From an uncultured Bacilli bacterium (lineage in GTDB: Bacteria; Bacillota_I; Bacilli_A; RF39; UBA660), in NCBI GenBank assembly GCA_934130175.1, contig CAKOXP010000007.1, positions 1 to 64,000 of the forward strand: DNA of 64,000 bases, in the 5' to 3' direction. Below are positions 9,252-17,748 of the stretch, piece by piece (within the stretch, counting starts at the first letter, position 1; each line of letters starts with the position of its first letter). The position numbers were made by a program, and so were the translations under genes. The notes below the pieces were generated by a model. The model did no database searches. It was not told the origin of the DNA and saw only the letters and a program-made list of their open reading frames with translations.

Positions 9252-11414
9252 TTATTGATACTTTTTTACAATTTCTTTTATAGTTTTTCCGTCTTCATCA
9301 TAAAAATCAAATCTAAATTGACATTTATTTGGAATGTATTTTTCGATATTTTTGTAGTTTAAAATAGTTGTATTGTTATTATTATCTAAATAAACATCAA
9401 AATATCTGTTTTTAGAATCTTTTAATTTATACTTGTAAAGACTATTATCTATATTTAAAATATTACCCTTTATATACATATTTTCTACTTTTCCATAGAC
9501 TAGGACTTCTGGTAAAAAAGCAAATTTAAAAATCTTTTTAAAAGAAGTTACTAACTTAAGTGTTTCATCTTCATCTAATTCTGGTGATAACGTAAAATTG
9601 TTTAAACCTTGTCTTAATAAATAATATGCAGTATAAGGGTTAGTTATATTAAGAAAATAATTGCCAACTAAATTTATATTTTTCTTAAAGTCAATATATT
9701 CACTAACTAGACTGTTATTAATATTATAGCTGTTAGAAAAATTAGATCTTGGTAATACGTAAAATACATTCTTATTATCAAGATACTTTTGGTAAAGTGC
9801 AAAATCTTTTACATAAATTCTTTTAAAATTTAATTCTAGGCATGTTAATAATTGTTCTTCGGTATAGACGCTACTAGTTAAAATACTATCTTCGAAGTCT
9901 AGATTTAGTTTTTCAAATTTTACACATTTTTTAACATAATTAGGATTATCAGTATTTTCCTTAATTGAAATTATTTTAGAAACTGCTTCTCTTCTTATTT
10001 CATTTAGATTTTTAATAGGAATAAAGATATCATCATCTATGTCTAAATCTAGTTTTTCTAGATAAAATGGACTATTACCTAGTCTTTCTAATTGAAGTTT
10101 AATTCTTTCGGCACTAATTGGATTAGAAATGGCTTCTTCTACGATATTACCAGTAACTAAAACTTTACTTTCTAAGGAAGTTGCTTCTAATGTTAAGGCT
10201 TTCTTTTTTCTAGCAGTTAACTTAAATCTTAAAGGTAGGTGTTTTTCTTCATACTTTTCTAAACTTTCGATTAATTTTTTATCTTGTGTTTTATAAACAG
10301 TATCGCAAGTAGTTAGTCCTATTTTGTTATCAAGATAGACAATATCATCACTACTATTAATAAGTTTATCTTTATCATTATATAGATAGTTACAGATAAA
10401 ACCTTTACCACTTTCTAAGAATCTAATTCCATCTTCTTGATTAAGAACTCCTTCTAATTTTATTTTTATTTTTTTATTGTTTACTGAAATTACTTTTCCT
10501 ATTTTTAAACCAATATGATTAGGTGTATCTATATTCATAAGAGTAGTTGTTTCAAATAAATTACCATCTGTGAATTTTCTGTTAAACAGTGTTTTTAACT
10601 TGTTTGTTTCTTCTTCATAATTAAACTCTTTTGAATCTATTAAATGGCGATAAAAATTAGTAATAAATCCTACATATTCAGGACTTTTCATTCTACCTTC
10701 TATTTTAAAACTTTTAATCTTACTATTTAATAGCTCTTTGATATGGCCTGATGTGTTTAATTCTCTTGTACTTAATAAATATTTATTGGAAACTAGTAGT
10801 TTATTATTTTCATACAAGCTATAAGGAAGACGGCAACAACCTGTACATTCTCCCCTATTTCCACTTCTTTTACCTATCATTGAACTCATTAGACAATTTC
10901 CTGAATAACTGATACATAACGCTCCATGAATAAAGCATTCTAGTTCAATAGGAACATCTATTTTATTAATCTCATTTATTGATAGTTCACGTGATAATAC
11001 GACTCTTTTAACGCCAAGTTTATAAAAAAACTTGATGGTTTCTAGACTACTATTATTAGCTTGAGTAGAAGCATGAATCTCTAAATTTGGAAACATTTCT
11101 CTTACTAAGCAAATCATACCAAAGTCTTGCATGATAACAGCATCAACTGAATTTTTATGAAGAAAATCAATTGTACTTATAAATGCCTCAACTTCATCAG
11201 TCTTAATTAAAGTATTCATAGTTACATATATTTTTACTCCGTATAAGTGACAATATTTTATTGCTTTAATAAAATCTTCTTCTGAAAAGTTTTTAGCAAA
11301 AGCTCTTGCACCAAAAGTTTTTAATCCTAAGTAGACTGCATCTGCTCCATTATGAACTGCTTGATATAAACTTTCCATATTACCAACAGGAGCTAGAAGT
11401 TCTTTTTTATTCAT
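9252..11414 (-). CDS. rlhA: Peptidase U32-family protein with DUF3656, likely 23S rRNA hydroxylase RlhA or a relative
   Basis: The product has 720 residues. Residues 1-300 are a U32 TIM-barrel-like domain: KELLAPVGNMESL at the start, GADAVYLG, and the cysteine cluster CFIHGALCISYSGNCL...GECTGCCRLPY that in this family binds an iron-sulfur cluster. The MKSPEYVGFITNFYR motif follows, and the remaining part matches the DUF3656 extension. In Escherichia coli the homologue RlhA hydroxylates cytidine 2501 of 23S rRNA using prephenate as a co-substrate; older annotations call it a collagenase-like protease. The start is ATG with GAGGTGG upstream. It is the first gene of an RNA-modification operon with trmL. 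Confidence 0.85.
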   Translation of the reverse strand: MNKKELLAPVGNMESLYQAVHNGADAVYLGLKTFGARAFAKNFSEEDFIKAIKYCHLYGVKIYVTMNTLIKTDEVEAFISTIDFLHKNSVDAVIMQDFGMICLVREMFPNLEIHASTQANNSSLETIKFFYKLGVKRVVLSRELSINEINKIDVPIELECFIHGALCISYSGNCLMSSMIGKRSGNRGECTGCCRLPYSLYENNKLLVSNKYLLSTRELNTSGHIKELLNSKIKSFKIEGRMKSPEYVGFITNFYRHLIDSKEFNYEEETNKLKTLFNRKFTDGNLFETTTLMNIDTPNHIGLKIGKVISVNNKKIKIKLEGVLNQEDGIRFLESGKGFICNYLYNDKDKLINSSDDIVYLDNKIGLTTCDTVYKTQDKKLIESLEKYEEKHLPLRFKLTARKKKALTLEATSLESKVLVTGNIVEEAISNPISAERIKLQLERLGNSPFYLEKLDLDIDDDIFIPIKNLNEIRREAVSKIISIKENTDNPNYVKKCVKFEKLNLDFEDSILTSSVYTEEQLLTCLELNFKRIYVKDFALYQKYLDNKNVFYVLPRSNFSNSYNINNSLVSEYIDFKKNINLVGNYFLNITNPYTAYYLLRQGLNNFTLSPELDEDETLKLVTSFKKIFKFAFLPEVLVYGKVENMYIKGNILNIDNSLYKYKLKDSKNRYFDVYLDNNNNTTILNYKNIEKYIPNKCQFRFDFYDEDGKTIKEIVKKYQ

Positions 11415-11436
11415 AGTACCACCTCATCTATAATCT

Positions 11437-11464
11437 ATTTTATCAGTTTTAAATATCTAATCAA
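11437..11464 (-). promoter_or_regulatory. Promoter of the U32-thioredoxin-trmL operon
   Basis: The minus strand carries TTGATT, a 16-base spacer and TAAAAT with an upstream TG (extended -10), placed 23 bases before the ATG at 11414. Confidence 0.65.
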
Positions 11465-11510
11465 CACTTTTTTTCTAAATATAAAATTATTTTCTAACAT
11501 ATATTTAAAT

Positions 11511-11870
11511 ATGGATAAAGATACTATTGAAATGGTTAAGCGACTTAATTTTGAAAACCTGATATGGGTTGTTTTTATCGTTATTTCAGTTTTAGATATA
11601 TATGGAGATGAACTAATCAAGAAAAGTTTAATTTGTGGTGATAAGACTTCTCAAAAAAAAGCAGATAAACTTTTTTTAACTTTAACTGCTATTTCTATTC
11701 CTATTTATATCTATTTTTTATCAAGAAATTATAAAGACTGTAGAAAACATCATAATAAAAGTTATGAAGTTCGCTACATGGGAAGTATTTTCGTTTTAAT
11801 TGGTACTTTATGCTTCTTATATTTTCAACTTACTACAACACGTCAAACTGATTCACCTTCGAATGTATAA
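11511..11870 (+). CDS. Small three-TM membrane protein, paralogue of the gene at 12205
   Basis: The product has 119 residues with hydrophobic segments at about 17-34, 53-70 and 90-107. It aligns over its whole length with the protein at 12205-12579: ENLIWVVF versus ENFVWIIY, IYIYFLSRNYKDCR versus IYIYFFYDNYKDVR, and LIGTLCFLYF versus LISGLIFLYI. The family is unknown to me. No Shine-Dalgarno sequence is visible upstream of the ATG, only the AT-rich stretch CATATATTTAAAT that ends at the start codon; the paralogue has the same arrangement. The 3' end lies two bases from the end of the opposing gene at 11873. It is transcribed divergently from the U32 operon. Confidence 0.75.
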   Translation: MDKDTIEMVKRLNFENLIWVVFIVISVLDIYGDELIKKSLICGDKTSQKKADKLFLTLTAISIPIYIYFLSRNYKDCRKHHNKSYEVRYMGSIFVLIGTLCFLYFQLTTTRQTDSPSNV

Positions 11871-11872
11871 TT

Positions 11873-12154
11873 TTACTGATTCCGTTTTAAATTTTCTATT
11901 TCTTCATTTAAAGCATTTACCATTTTTTTCAACATTTCAATGCCATCTTCATTTGATACATTTTTATTAGAGGTACTTCTTTCTTGTTGAACCTGTTTAT
12001 AATATGCATTAGTACAAAGAACTTGAGCTGTTAACATTAACCAGTTTCCTAATGCATTTTGTTCATTAGCTGTTAAATCATCAATTAATAAATAACCAAC
12101 AATAATCGCACTAAAAGAAAAGGCTTTAGGACTTACATTAGGAATAATACTCAT
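11873..12154 (-). CDS. Small membrane protein, unknown function
   Basis: The product has 93 residues from the ATG at 12154, with AGGTGA seven bases upstream; the upstream in-frame GTG is part of that binding site. Hydrophobic segments at about 12-27 and 38-53 suggest two membrane passes, followed by a hydrophilic tail ending in a short coiled coil (MLKKMVNALNEEIENLKRNQ). No known family. It lies on the minus strand between the two paralogous three-TM genes on the plus strand, nearly touching the first and about 50 bases from the second. Confidence 0.75.
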   Translation of the reverse strand: MSIIPNVSPKAFSFSAIIVGYLLIDDLTANEQNALGNWLMLTAQVLCTNAYYKQVQQERSTSNKNVSNEDGIEMLKKMVNALNEEIENLKRNQ

Positions 12155-12204
12155 TTTCTTCACCTATTTAATTATATTAATAAGTTATTAGAATATATTT
12201 TATT

Positions 12205-12579
12205 ATGAATGATATTGAAAAGAGGTTAAAACAAATAGATGTTGAAAATTTTGTTTGGATAATATATTTTTTCATAATTGGTTTATGTTTAATTGCCAAT
12301 AAATATGAAAAGAGATATTTTTGTTTTAATGATCAAAAATCTAAAGATACTTATAGGAAACTAACAATTATAATTTTTATTATTGCTGTTATAATATATA
12401 TTTACTTTTTCTATGATAATTATAAGGATGTAAGAGATTTAAAAACTACTAATCAAAAAACAATTAGATTAAGTAATTTAAGTTTACTTGGTTCTACTTT
12501 AGTTTTAATAAGTGGTTTAATCTTTTTATATATAGCCTTTGTAGATACTGAACTTGATATTGAAATTGCTTTCAATTAA
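12205..12579 (+). CDS. Small three-TM membrane protein, paralogue of the gene at 11511
   Basis: The product has 124 residues with hydrophobic segments at about 17-32, 50-69 and 91-112 and a conserved NYKDVR motif after the second. It is the paralogue of the 119-residue protein at 11511-11870, presumably from a local duplication that left the minus-strand gene between them. There is no visible Shine-Dalgarno sequence; AATATATTTTATT leads straight into the ATG. Transcription ends at a hairpin shared with the opposing glycosyltransferase gene. Function unknown. Confidence 0.75.
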   Translation: MNDIEKRLKQIDVENFVWIIYFFIIGLCLIANKYEKRYFCFNDQKSKDTYRKLTIIIFIIAVIIYIYFFYDNYKDVRDLKTTNQKTIRLSNLSLLGSTLVLISGLIFLYIAFVDTELDIEIAFN

Positions 12580-12580
12580 A

Positions 12581-12603
12581 AAACTAATTTTTATTATTAG
12601 TTT
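12581..12603. terminator. Bidirectional terminator between converging genes
   Basis: An 8-bp stem AAACTAAT / ATTAGTTT has T-runs in both reading directions. It serves the plus-strand gene ending at 12579 and the minus-strand gene whose stop codon at 12584 is inside the stem. Confidence 0.75.
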
Positions 12604-13519
12604 CTTTTATTATATATATAGGTCTTTTCTTTGTTTCTAAATATGTTTTTGCTAGATACTGTCCAATTATTCCCATACATAATAATTGAATACCACTAAC
12701 AAATAAGATAATACAAACCATTGAAGGCCAACCACCAACAGGATCTCCAAATATAAGGGTTTTAATAATTATTACTAAAATTGCTATAAATGAGACAAAA
12801 CACATAATAATACCTAATATAGCTGCAAGTGATAAAGGTGTTGTTGAAAAAGCAACTATTCCTTCTAAAGCATATTTAAAAAGTTTCCAAAAAGACCATT
12901 TAGTCTCTCCTGCTATACGTTTTACATTTTCGTATTCTAGCCATTTTGTATTATATCCAACAAAACTAAAAAGTCCTTTTGAATATCTATTATATTCTTG
13001 AAGTAAAAGAATGGAATCAACTACTTGACGTTTCATTAATCTATAATCTCTAGCTCCATCAACCATTTCAATTTTAGACATTTTATTAATTATTTTATAA
13101 AAACATCTAGCAAAAAAGCTTCTAATAGGTGGTTCTCCTTTTCTTGTAACTCTTCTGGTTCCAACTACATCATATCCATCTTTTTTTATAATATCTAACA
13201 TATCTATTAACATAGCAGGTGGATCTTGTAAATCAGCATCCATTATGGTTACATAATCACCATCAACATGTTCTAAACCTGCAAACATCGCAGCTTCTTT
13301 TCCAAAATTTCTTGAAAAAGAAATATATCTAACCCTTTTATCTGTATTAGATAGTTTTTTAATAACATCTAAAGTATTGTCACGTGAACCATCATCTACA
13401 AATAAAAATTCAAATTCATACTTTTTTAATTTTTCTGCAATCTTAGTTATTTCTTTGTAAAAATAATTAATTGTTTCTTCCTCATTATAACAAGGAACAA
13501 TAACTGAAATTTTTTCCAT
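12584..13519 (-). CDS. Polyprenyl-phosphate glycosyltransferase (GT2, DPM1/GtrB-like)
   Basis: The product has 311 residues. A GT2 domain occupies about 1-220 with VDDGSRDNT (42-49) and the metal-binding DADLQDPP (94-101); two C-terminal membrane segments follow at about 230-253 and 264-289. This architecture is that of GtrB/CsbB enzymes, which transfer a sugar from a nucleotide donor to undecaprenyl phosphate on the inner face of the membrane. It probably feeds a GtrA flippase and a GT-C transferase; both are encoded just upstream. The start is ATG with AGAGGT upstream. A terminator at 13604-13629 and its own strong promoter make it a separate unit. Confidence 0.92.
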   Translation of the reverse strand: MEKISVIVPCYNEEETINYFYKEITKIAEKLKKYEFEFLFVDDGSRDNTLDVIKKLSNTDKRVRYISFSRNFGKEAAMFAGLEHVDGDYVTIMDADLQDPPAMLIDMLDIIKKDGYDVVGTRRVTRKGEPPIRSFFARCFYKIINKMSKIEMVDGARDYRLMKRQVVDSILLLQEYNRYSKGLFSFVGYNTKWLEYENVKRIAGETKWSFWKLFKYALEGIVAFSTTPLSLAAILGIIMCFVSFIAILVIIIKTLIFGDPVGGWPSMVCIILFVSGIQLLCMGIIGQYLAKTYLETKKRPIYIIKETNNKN

Positions 13520-13557
13520 AATAATTAACCTCTTTTTTAGTTAAACCATATAAGAAT

Positions 13558-13586
13558 ATTATATTTGATTTAGAAAATATTGTAAA
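13558..13586 (-). promoter_or_regulatory. SigA-type promoter of the GtrB-like gene
   Basis: TTTACA (13581-13586), exactly 17 bases, then TATAAT (13558-13563) on the minus strand, about 40 bases before the ATG at 13519. Confidence 0.8.
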
Positions 13587-13603
13587 TACGTAAAATTCCA
13601 TAT

Positions 13604-13629
13604 AAAAAGGAAAAGAGATCCCTTTTCCT
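13604..13629 (-). terminator. Terminator of the ABC exporter/glycosyltransferase operon
   Basis: An 8-bp stem AGGAAAAG / CTTTTCCT with a six-base loop is followed by five T on the minus strand. It closes the transcription unit that begins at 22999. Confidence 0.85.
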
Positions 13630-13672
13630 AAATTATTCTAAAAACATCTTTCTGGTAATAAAAGTTATACTT

Positions 13673-14974
13673 TTATTCTTGAATTGTATGCTTATCTTCT
13701 TTTTTAGCTGTAGTCAACGAATTAATCATTATCATTACAATTGCAAAATATGTAACACACGCACCTTTATTTGTCATCCAATAATGTATATATGAGTGAT
13801 TACCAAAAACATAATACCACATAAAAGGCATCATTCCTATAATAATTAAAGGCCACTGACTTTTGATATCTCTAATATTTTTTAAATTATACTTCTTTAT
13901 ACTTATAACAATAAATATAAACAATACTATTAGCAAACTAATAACTATATATTTATTAAAAAATAAATCTATATTTCTTGAAACAGCACTCATCCTAGTA
14001 AATTCTTGTCCAGCAGAGTCGATATTAGAAACTCTGCCTCCAGCTGTTTCTAATGCATTTCTAATTACATTTTCATCGGTGAAGATTGTTCCAATAATCC
14101 ATTTGCTTACCCAAACTGTAAAATAAGTATACGCCCATGAAAAACCAATGCTGAAAAATTTATATATTTTATTATCGTTCTTACTATCAAAAATCGAAAA
14201 ATATATAATTGCTGGTATACCAAAAGTAACTATTGGATATGTATAAAAATCAAAATATGCTGTCATAGCACCTAATATTCCAAATATATAGAGTACATAT
14301 TTAAATGACAAGTTGATTTTGTTGCTAAATAACAAGAGAAATAGAATACCGATATTAAATATGTACCAAACAGTTGAATATTGAAGTGATTTAAATATTA
14401 CTGGTGGCATTAATACCAAAATTAATAAAATATATGGAATAATTAGTTTATATTTTTTTCTTTTACAAAATAACAATATAACAAATGAAATTATTAACAT
14501 TTGAAATAATCCATTTATTAATCTTATCTGTTTATAATTAAATATACTTACTAATGGTTTTAATACTATTAAATAACCATGCCAATACCTTGGATAACTA
14601 ACAATTTCAGTTACCTTTTCATGATTACTTATTTTTTTTAAAGTATTAATTGGTAATGCATACAAGTCCCCATATCTGTATACTAATAGACATTGCTTTA
14701 ATGTTGAAATATTTGAATCTGTAATTGTATTTAGTAACATTAATGCATCCGTGAAATTATCAAGTCTACTTTGTTCTTTTAGTTGATTTATAACTGCAGG
14801 ATGATCTCCTTCTTTTTCAAAAACTTGATAAGATTTATAAACATTTTTTTCCATGTTTGAATGTGGAATTTTATATGAAAGATATAGAAGAAATGTACCT
14901 AAAAATATACTTATCAAAATAATTATATTTATTACAAAAAAGATCTTTAGATTTTCTATAATTTTATTTTTCAT
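13673..14974 (-). CDS. Polytopic membrane protein, probable GT-C-type glycosyltransferase
   Basis: The product has 433 residues. One N-terminal membrane segment (11-33) is followed by an outer loop of about 110 residues and then about nine further segments. The loop before the second membrane block contains YPRYWHGYLIVLKPL, reminiscent of the first outer loop of GT-C enzymes, but I see no clear acidic catalytic pair, so the assignment is by topology and context. It follows the GtrA-GT2 fusion by two bases, with GGAGAG upstream of the ATG, and is the last gene of its operon. It could be the outer-face transferase using a polyprenyl-phosphate sugar from a GtrB-like enzyme. Confidence 0.7.
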   Translation of the reverse strand: MKNKIIENLKIFFVINIIILISIFLGTFLLYLSYKIPHSNMEKNVYKSYQVFEKEGDHPAVINQLKEQSRLDNFTDALMLLNTITDSNISTLKQCLLVYRYGDLYALPINTLKKISNHEKVTEIVSYPRYWHGYLIVLKPLVSIFNYKQIRLINGLFQMLIISFVILLFCKRKKYKLIIPYILLILVLMPPVIFKSLQYSTVWYIFNIGILFLLLFSNKINLSFKYVLYIFGILGAMTAYFDFYTYPIVTFGIPAIIYFSIFDSKNDNKIYKFFSIGFSWAYTYFTVWVSKWIIGTIFTDENVIRNALETAGGRVSNIDSAGQEFTRMSAVSRNIDLFFNKYIVISLLIVLFIFIVISIKKYNLKNIRDIKSQWPLIIIGMMPFMWYYVFGNHSYIHYWMTNKGACVTYFAIVMIMINSLTTAKKEDKHTIQE

Positions 14975-14976
14975 TC

Positions 14977-16155
14977 TTACTCTCCATAAACATCATAACA
15001 TTTTACATAAAATTTCATTATTAATTTTACTATAACATTAGGCCAAAATTTTCTAAACATAATATTATCTTCTTTTATTCTTAAATCATTTTCCATACAT
15101 GATTTTGTTGTAGATGCATTACTTATTCTAAATGACATAAGTTTTAAAGGTATATATCTTATCTTTCCTTTCATTTTATATATTTTAAGGAAAGTATCCC
15201 AATCTAGTCCAAACTTTAAATCAGAACTAAATATAGGTTCACCAATTAATTTCTTATTATAAGTAGCAGAAGGACATTGAATTGTATTACCAAGAGACAA
15301 TGTCATTTTTCTAATAAATCTTATATTTCCAATAAAAGGTATTCTTAGTGGAAATTTTAAAATCCTTTTTAATTTTAGATTTTTATTATCAACACTTTTA
15401 TTATTAATATAATAGTAATTATCGGTAGTAATCATTAATTCTTTTCCAGTATAATTATTCAAAATATTTTCTAAGTAATGCTCATCGTAAACATCATCTT
15501 GATGTACTACTGTAACAAGTTCAGTTTTAGCATTTTTAACAGCAAAGTTCCAATCATCTTGAATATCACTTTTGCCTTTTCTAAAATAAGTTTTAATCTT
15601 ATATTTTTTTCCTAATTCTTCAATATACTTATTTTTTGTAGAAGAACACATAATCACATTTGACTTTATTGATTGATTTAAAATTGTTTGAATACACTTT
15701 TCTAAATATTCAGATTCTTTATAAGCACAGATTGTAAAAGTATGATATTTCTCGGGATGTTTAATATATTTGTTTTCTTTCTTTGTAAATACCCACAATC
15801 TGCTGAAAATAAAATTATAAGGAACAGTTATAAATAAGGTTAATACTGGTGCGATTAAATCAGATAGCTTTAAGACATCAACCCATAAATACATTGCTGC
15901 CATATTAATTATATATGAACTTCCATATACAATATAATATTTTAAGACCGAATTAGAATCATATACATTCTTTTTGAATACCCATTTCTTGTTTAAAATA
16001 TAACCAATAATTGAACTTAAGATATAAGCAATTGTTGTACATATACGATAATCAAGACCTAAGAATAATAATGGATAATAAAATACCCATGAACTAAATG
16101 TATTAATACATCCTACTATTCCAAATTTTATAAACTGTTTAAATGTTTTTTTCAT
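14977..16155 (-). CDS. GtrA-like flippase domain fused to a GT2 glycosyltransferase
   Basis: The product has 392 residues from the ATG at 16155, which has GGAGG four bases upstream. A TTG at 16167 is in frame but the binding site would lie inside the coding region, so I reject it. Residues about 5-130 are a four-TM GtrA domain (FIKFGIVGCINTFSSW, GYILNKKWVFKK, and RLWVFTKKE at its end). Residues about 137-392 are a cytosolic GT2 domain beginning HTFTICAYKESEYLEKCI with VVHQDDVYDE as the metal-binding region. GtrA proteins flip polyprenyl-phosphate sugars and normally stand alone at about 120-140 residues, as does the second copy at 28504. The fusion ties flipping to a sugar-transfer enzyme in one chain. 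Confidence 0.85.
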   Translation of the reverse strand: MKKTFKQFIKFGIVGCINTFSSWVFYYPLLFLGLDYRICTTIAYILSSIIGYILNKKWVFKKNVYDSNSVLKYYIVYGSSYIINMAAMYLWVDVLKLSDLIAPVLTLFITVPYNFIFSRLWVFTKKENKYIKHPEKYHTFTICAYKESEYLEKCIQTILNQSIKSNVIMCSSTKNKYIEELGKKYKIKTYFRKGKSDIQDDWNFAVKNAKTELVTVVHQDDVYDEHYLENILNNYTGKELMITTDNYYYINNKSVDNKNLKLKRILKFPLRIPFIGNIRFIRKMTLSLGNTIQCPSATYNKKLIGEPIFSSDLKFGLDWDTFLKIYKMKGKIRYIPLKLMSFRISNASTTKSCMENDLRIKEDNIMFRKFWPNVIVKLIMKFYVKCYDVYGE

Positions 16156-16188
16156 AACTGCCTCCAAAAATACTTTATTTCTTCATAT

Positions 16189-17748
16189 TTATTTATATAT
16201 ATCTTCCCATATAAACTTTGTTTTTTGAGGAATATTATAGTACTCTTTAATCCAGAAATCCATAGATGGTTCCTCATATGATTGAACTGAACCATATATA
16301 CTATTTTTTACTTTGTATAGTTTAACTATCTCTTCACTTCTATATTTTTTTAGAATCTTATCATTTAACTCTTCAATAACATAATTATCTCTATACCCAC
16401 AATATATTGTAATATAGTTTATAATACCAGTCACTGTTATATATATAATAAATAACATACAAATTATTTTAATTATAGTAGTATCATTTAAAATATCAAC
16501 TATCATTTTTGTTATGATTAGTATTACAAAAAATATATAAGGTATTCCAGTTCTACCGCCAATCGTTGGTGAAAATACTAGACAAAACATTGTTCCGATA
16601 GCAGCGACTTCAAATGATGTAAATTCAATTATTTTATGATTTTTAAAATATAATAATGAAATACCAAAGAACAAACATAACCATATGGTAGATGTTAAAA
16701 CAAACAAGATATAATGATTTGATAATTCCGGAAAAAATATAAATACCATCTCAAATATTGAAATTAATACAGGAATCAACAAAATGTATTTTTTCTTAAG
16801 CTTACAATTTTTTACTATTTTATATAACATATATATCATTATAAAACACAAAATAAGCATAAATATATTCATTTTATCCATGAATATAGACTTTAATATT
16901 TTATAATAATTCTTTATTACTTTTTCAAAAATACTTAATTTTGCAAACTCTTGATTTGTTTCCATTCTAACCCAGTTACCAGGAGCCATGAATAGAAAAA
17001 TATAACTAATAACTGTTGTAACTAGCAATGGTAAATCTATAACTAAATATTTTTTTATTTCTTTAAAATGATGGGAAATTATATATAATATAACAAAACC
17101 AACTAATCCCACTCCTATTTGTTCTTGTGAAAATGTAGTAAGAAATGAGAGAAAGATAATAATTAGACTAGATATTACTTTATTAAATTTTATATTATTT
17201 TTTTCTTTATCACATAAACCTATATAATAACATAATAAAGCCATAAATGGTAATAGAGGCCAAACATATAAAACAGAAGCTGAAGCCCAATAAATTCCAT
17301 GACGTAAGTAACTTAAATCAATACATGTGTATAATATAAATAATATAATTGGAACAATTGATAAATATTTTTGTTTTTTTGAATAATACTTAATTATTTT
17401 ATACATGAAAAAGATTATCCCTGTTATAACAAAAGTTTGAACAAACATATATGCTTTTATTCCATGTTTTAATAAGGGTATTATGAAGACGATTGCATAA
17501 AAAATTCTTCCTCCCCAATTATTATAGATGTGCCCTGCCCATTCTAATAATTGAGGTATTGTATAATTTGTACCATCAACATTACTTACCCAATAACTAT
17601 ATGATAATGACGCATTACCATAATCATCAAAATACATTGAGATCACACTATGCTGAAAAGCTAATAAAATAAAAATTATAAAAAATAAAGAAATAACAAA
17701 TTTGTTTTTATTTAGATAATCATATATTTTTTTTAATATATTAATCAT
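16189..17748 (-). CDS. Polytopic membrane protein, DUF6056-like, probable glycosyltransferase or polymer-handling protein
   Basis: The product has 519 residues with about eleven membrane segments. The first outer loop carries the acidic motif MYFDDYGNASLSY and then WGGRIFYA, features I associate with the DUF6056 family; that name is from memory and untested. An acidic pair in the first outer loop is typical of GT-C glycosyltransferases. Its ATG overlaps the stop codon of the upstream GtrB-like gene by eight bases, so the two are translationally coupled. A role in decorating a wall polymer with the lipid-linked sugar made by that enzyme is inferred. Confidence 0.75.
   Translation of the reverse strand: MINILKKIYDYLNKNKFVISLFFIIFILLAFQHSVISMYFDDYGNASLSYSYWVSNVDGTNYTIPQLLEWAGHIYNNWGGRIFYAIVFIIPLLKHGIKAYMFVQTFVITGIIFFMYKIIKYYSKKQKYLSIVPIILFILYTCIDLSYLRHGIYWASASVLYVWPLLPFMALLCYYIGLCDKEKNNIKFNKVISSLIIIFLSFLTTFSQEQIGVGLVGFVILYIISHHFKEIKKYLVIDLPLLVTTVISYIFLFMAPGNWVRMETNQEFAKLSIFEKVIKNYYKILKSIFMDKMNIFMLILCFIMIYMLYKIVKNCKLKKKYILLIPVLISIFEMVFIFFPELSNHYILFVLTSTIWLCLFFGISLLYFKNHKIIEFTSFEVAAIGTMFCLVFSPTIGGRTGIPYIFFVILIITKMIVDILNDTTIIKIICMLFIIYITVTGIINYITIYCGYRDNYVIEELNDKILKKYRSEEIVKLYKVKNSIYGSVQSYEEPSMDFWIKEYYNIPQKTKFIWEDIYK

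Noticed and set aside
11435..11620. Minus-strand 61-codon frame upstream of the U32 gene
   Set aside because: It overlaps the promoter of the U32 operon and the paralogous membrane protein gene on the plus strand, and has no binding site.
13863..14126. Plus-strand 87-codon frame inside the GT-C-like gene
   Set aside because: Shadow of a membrane protein gene on the other strand, without start signals.
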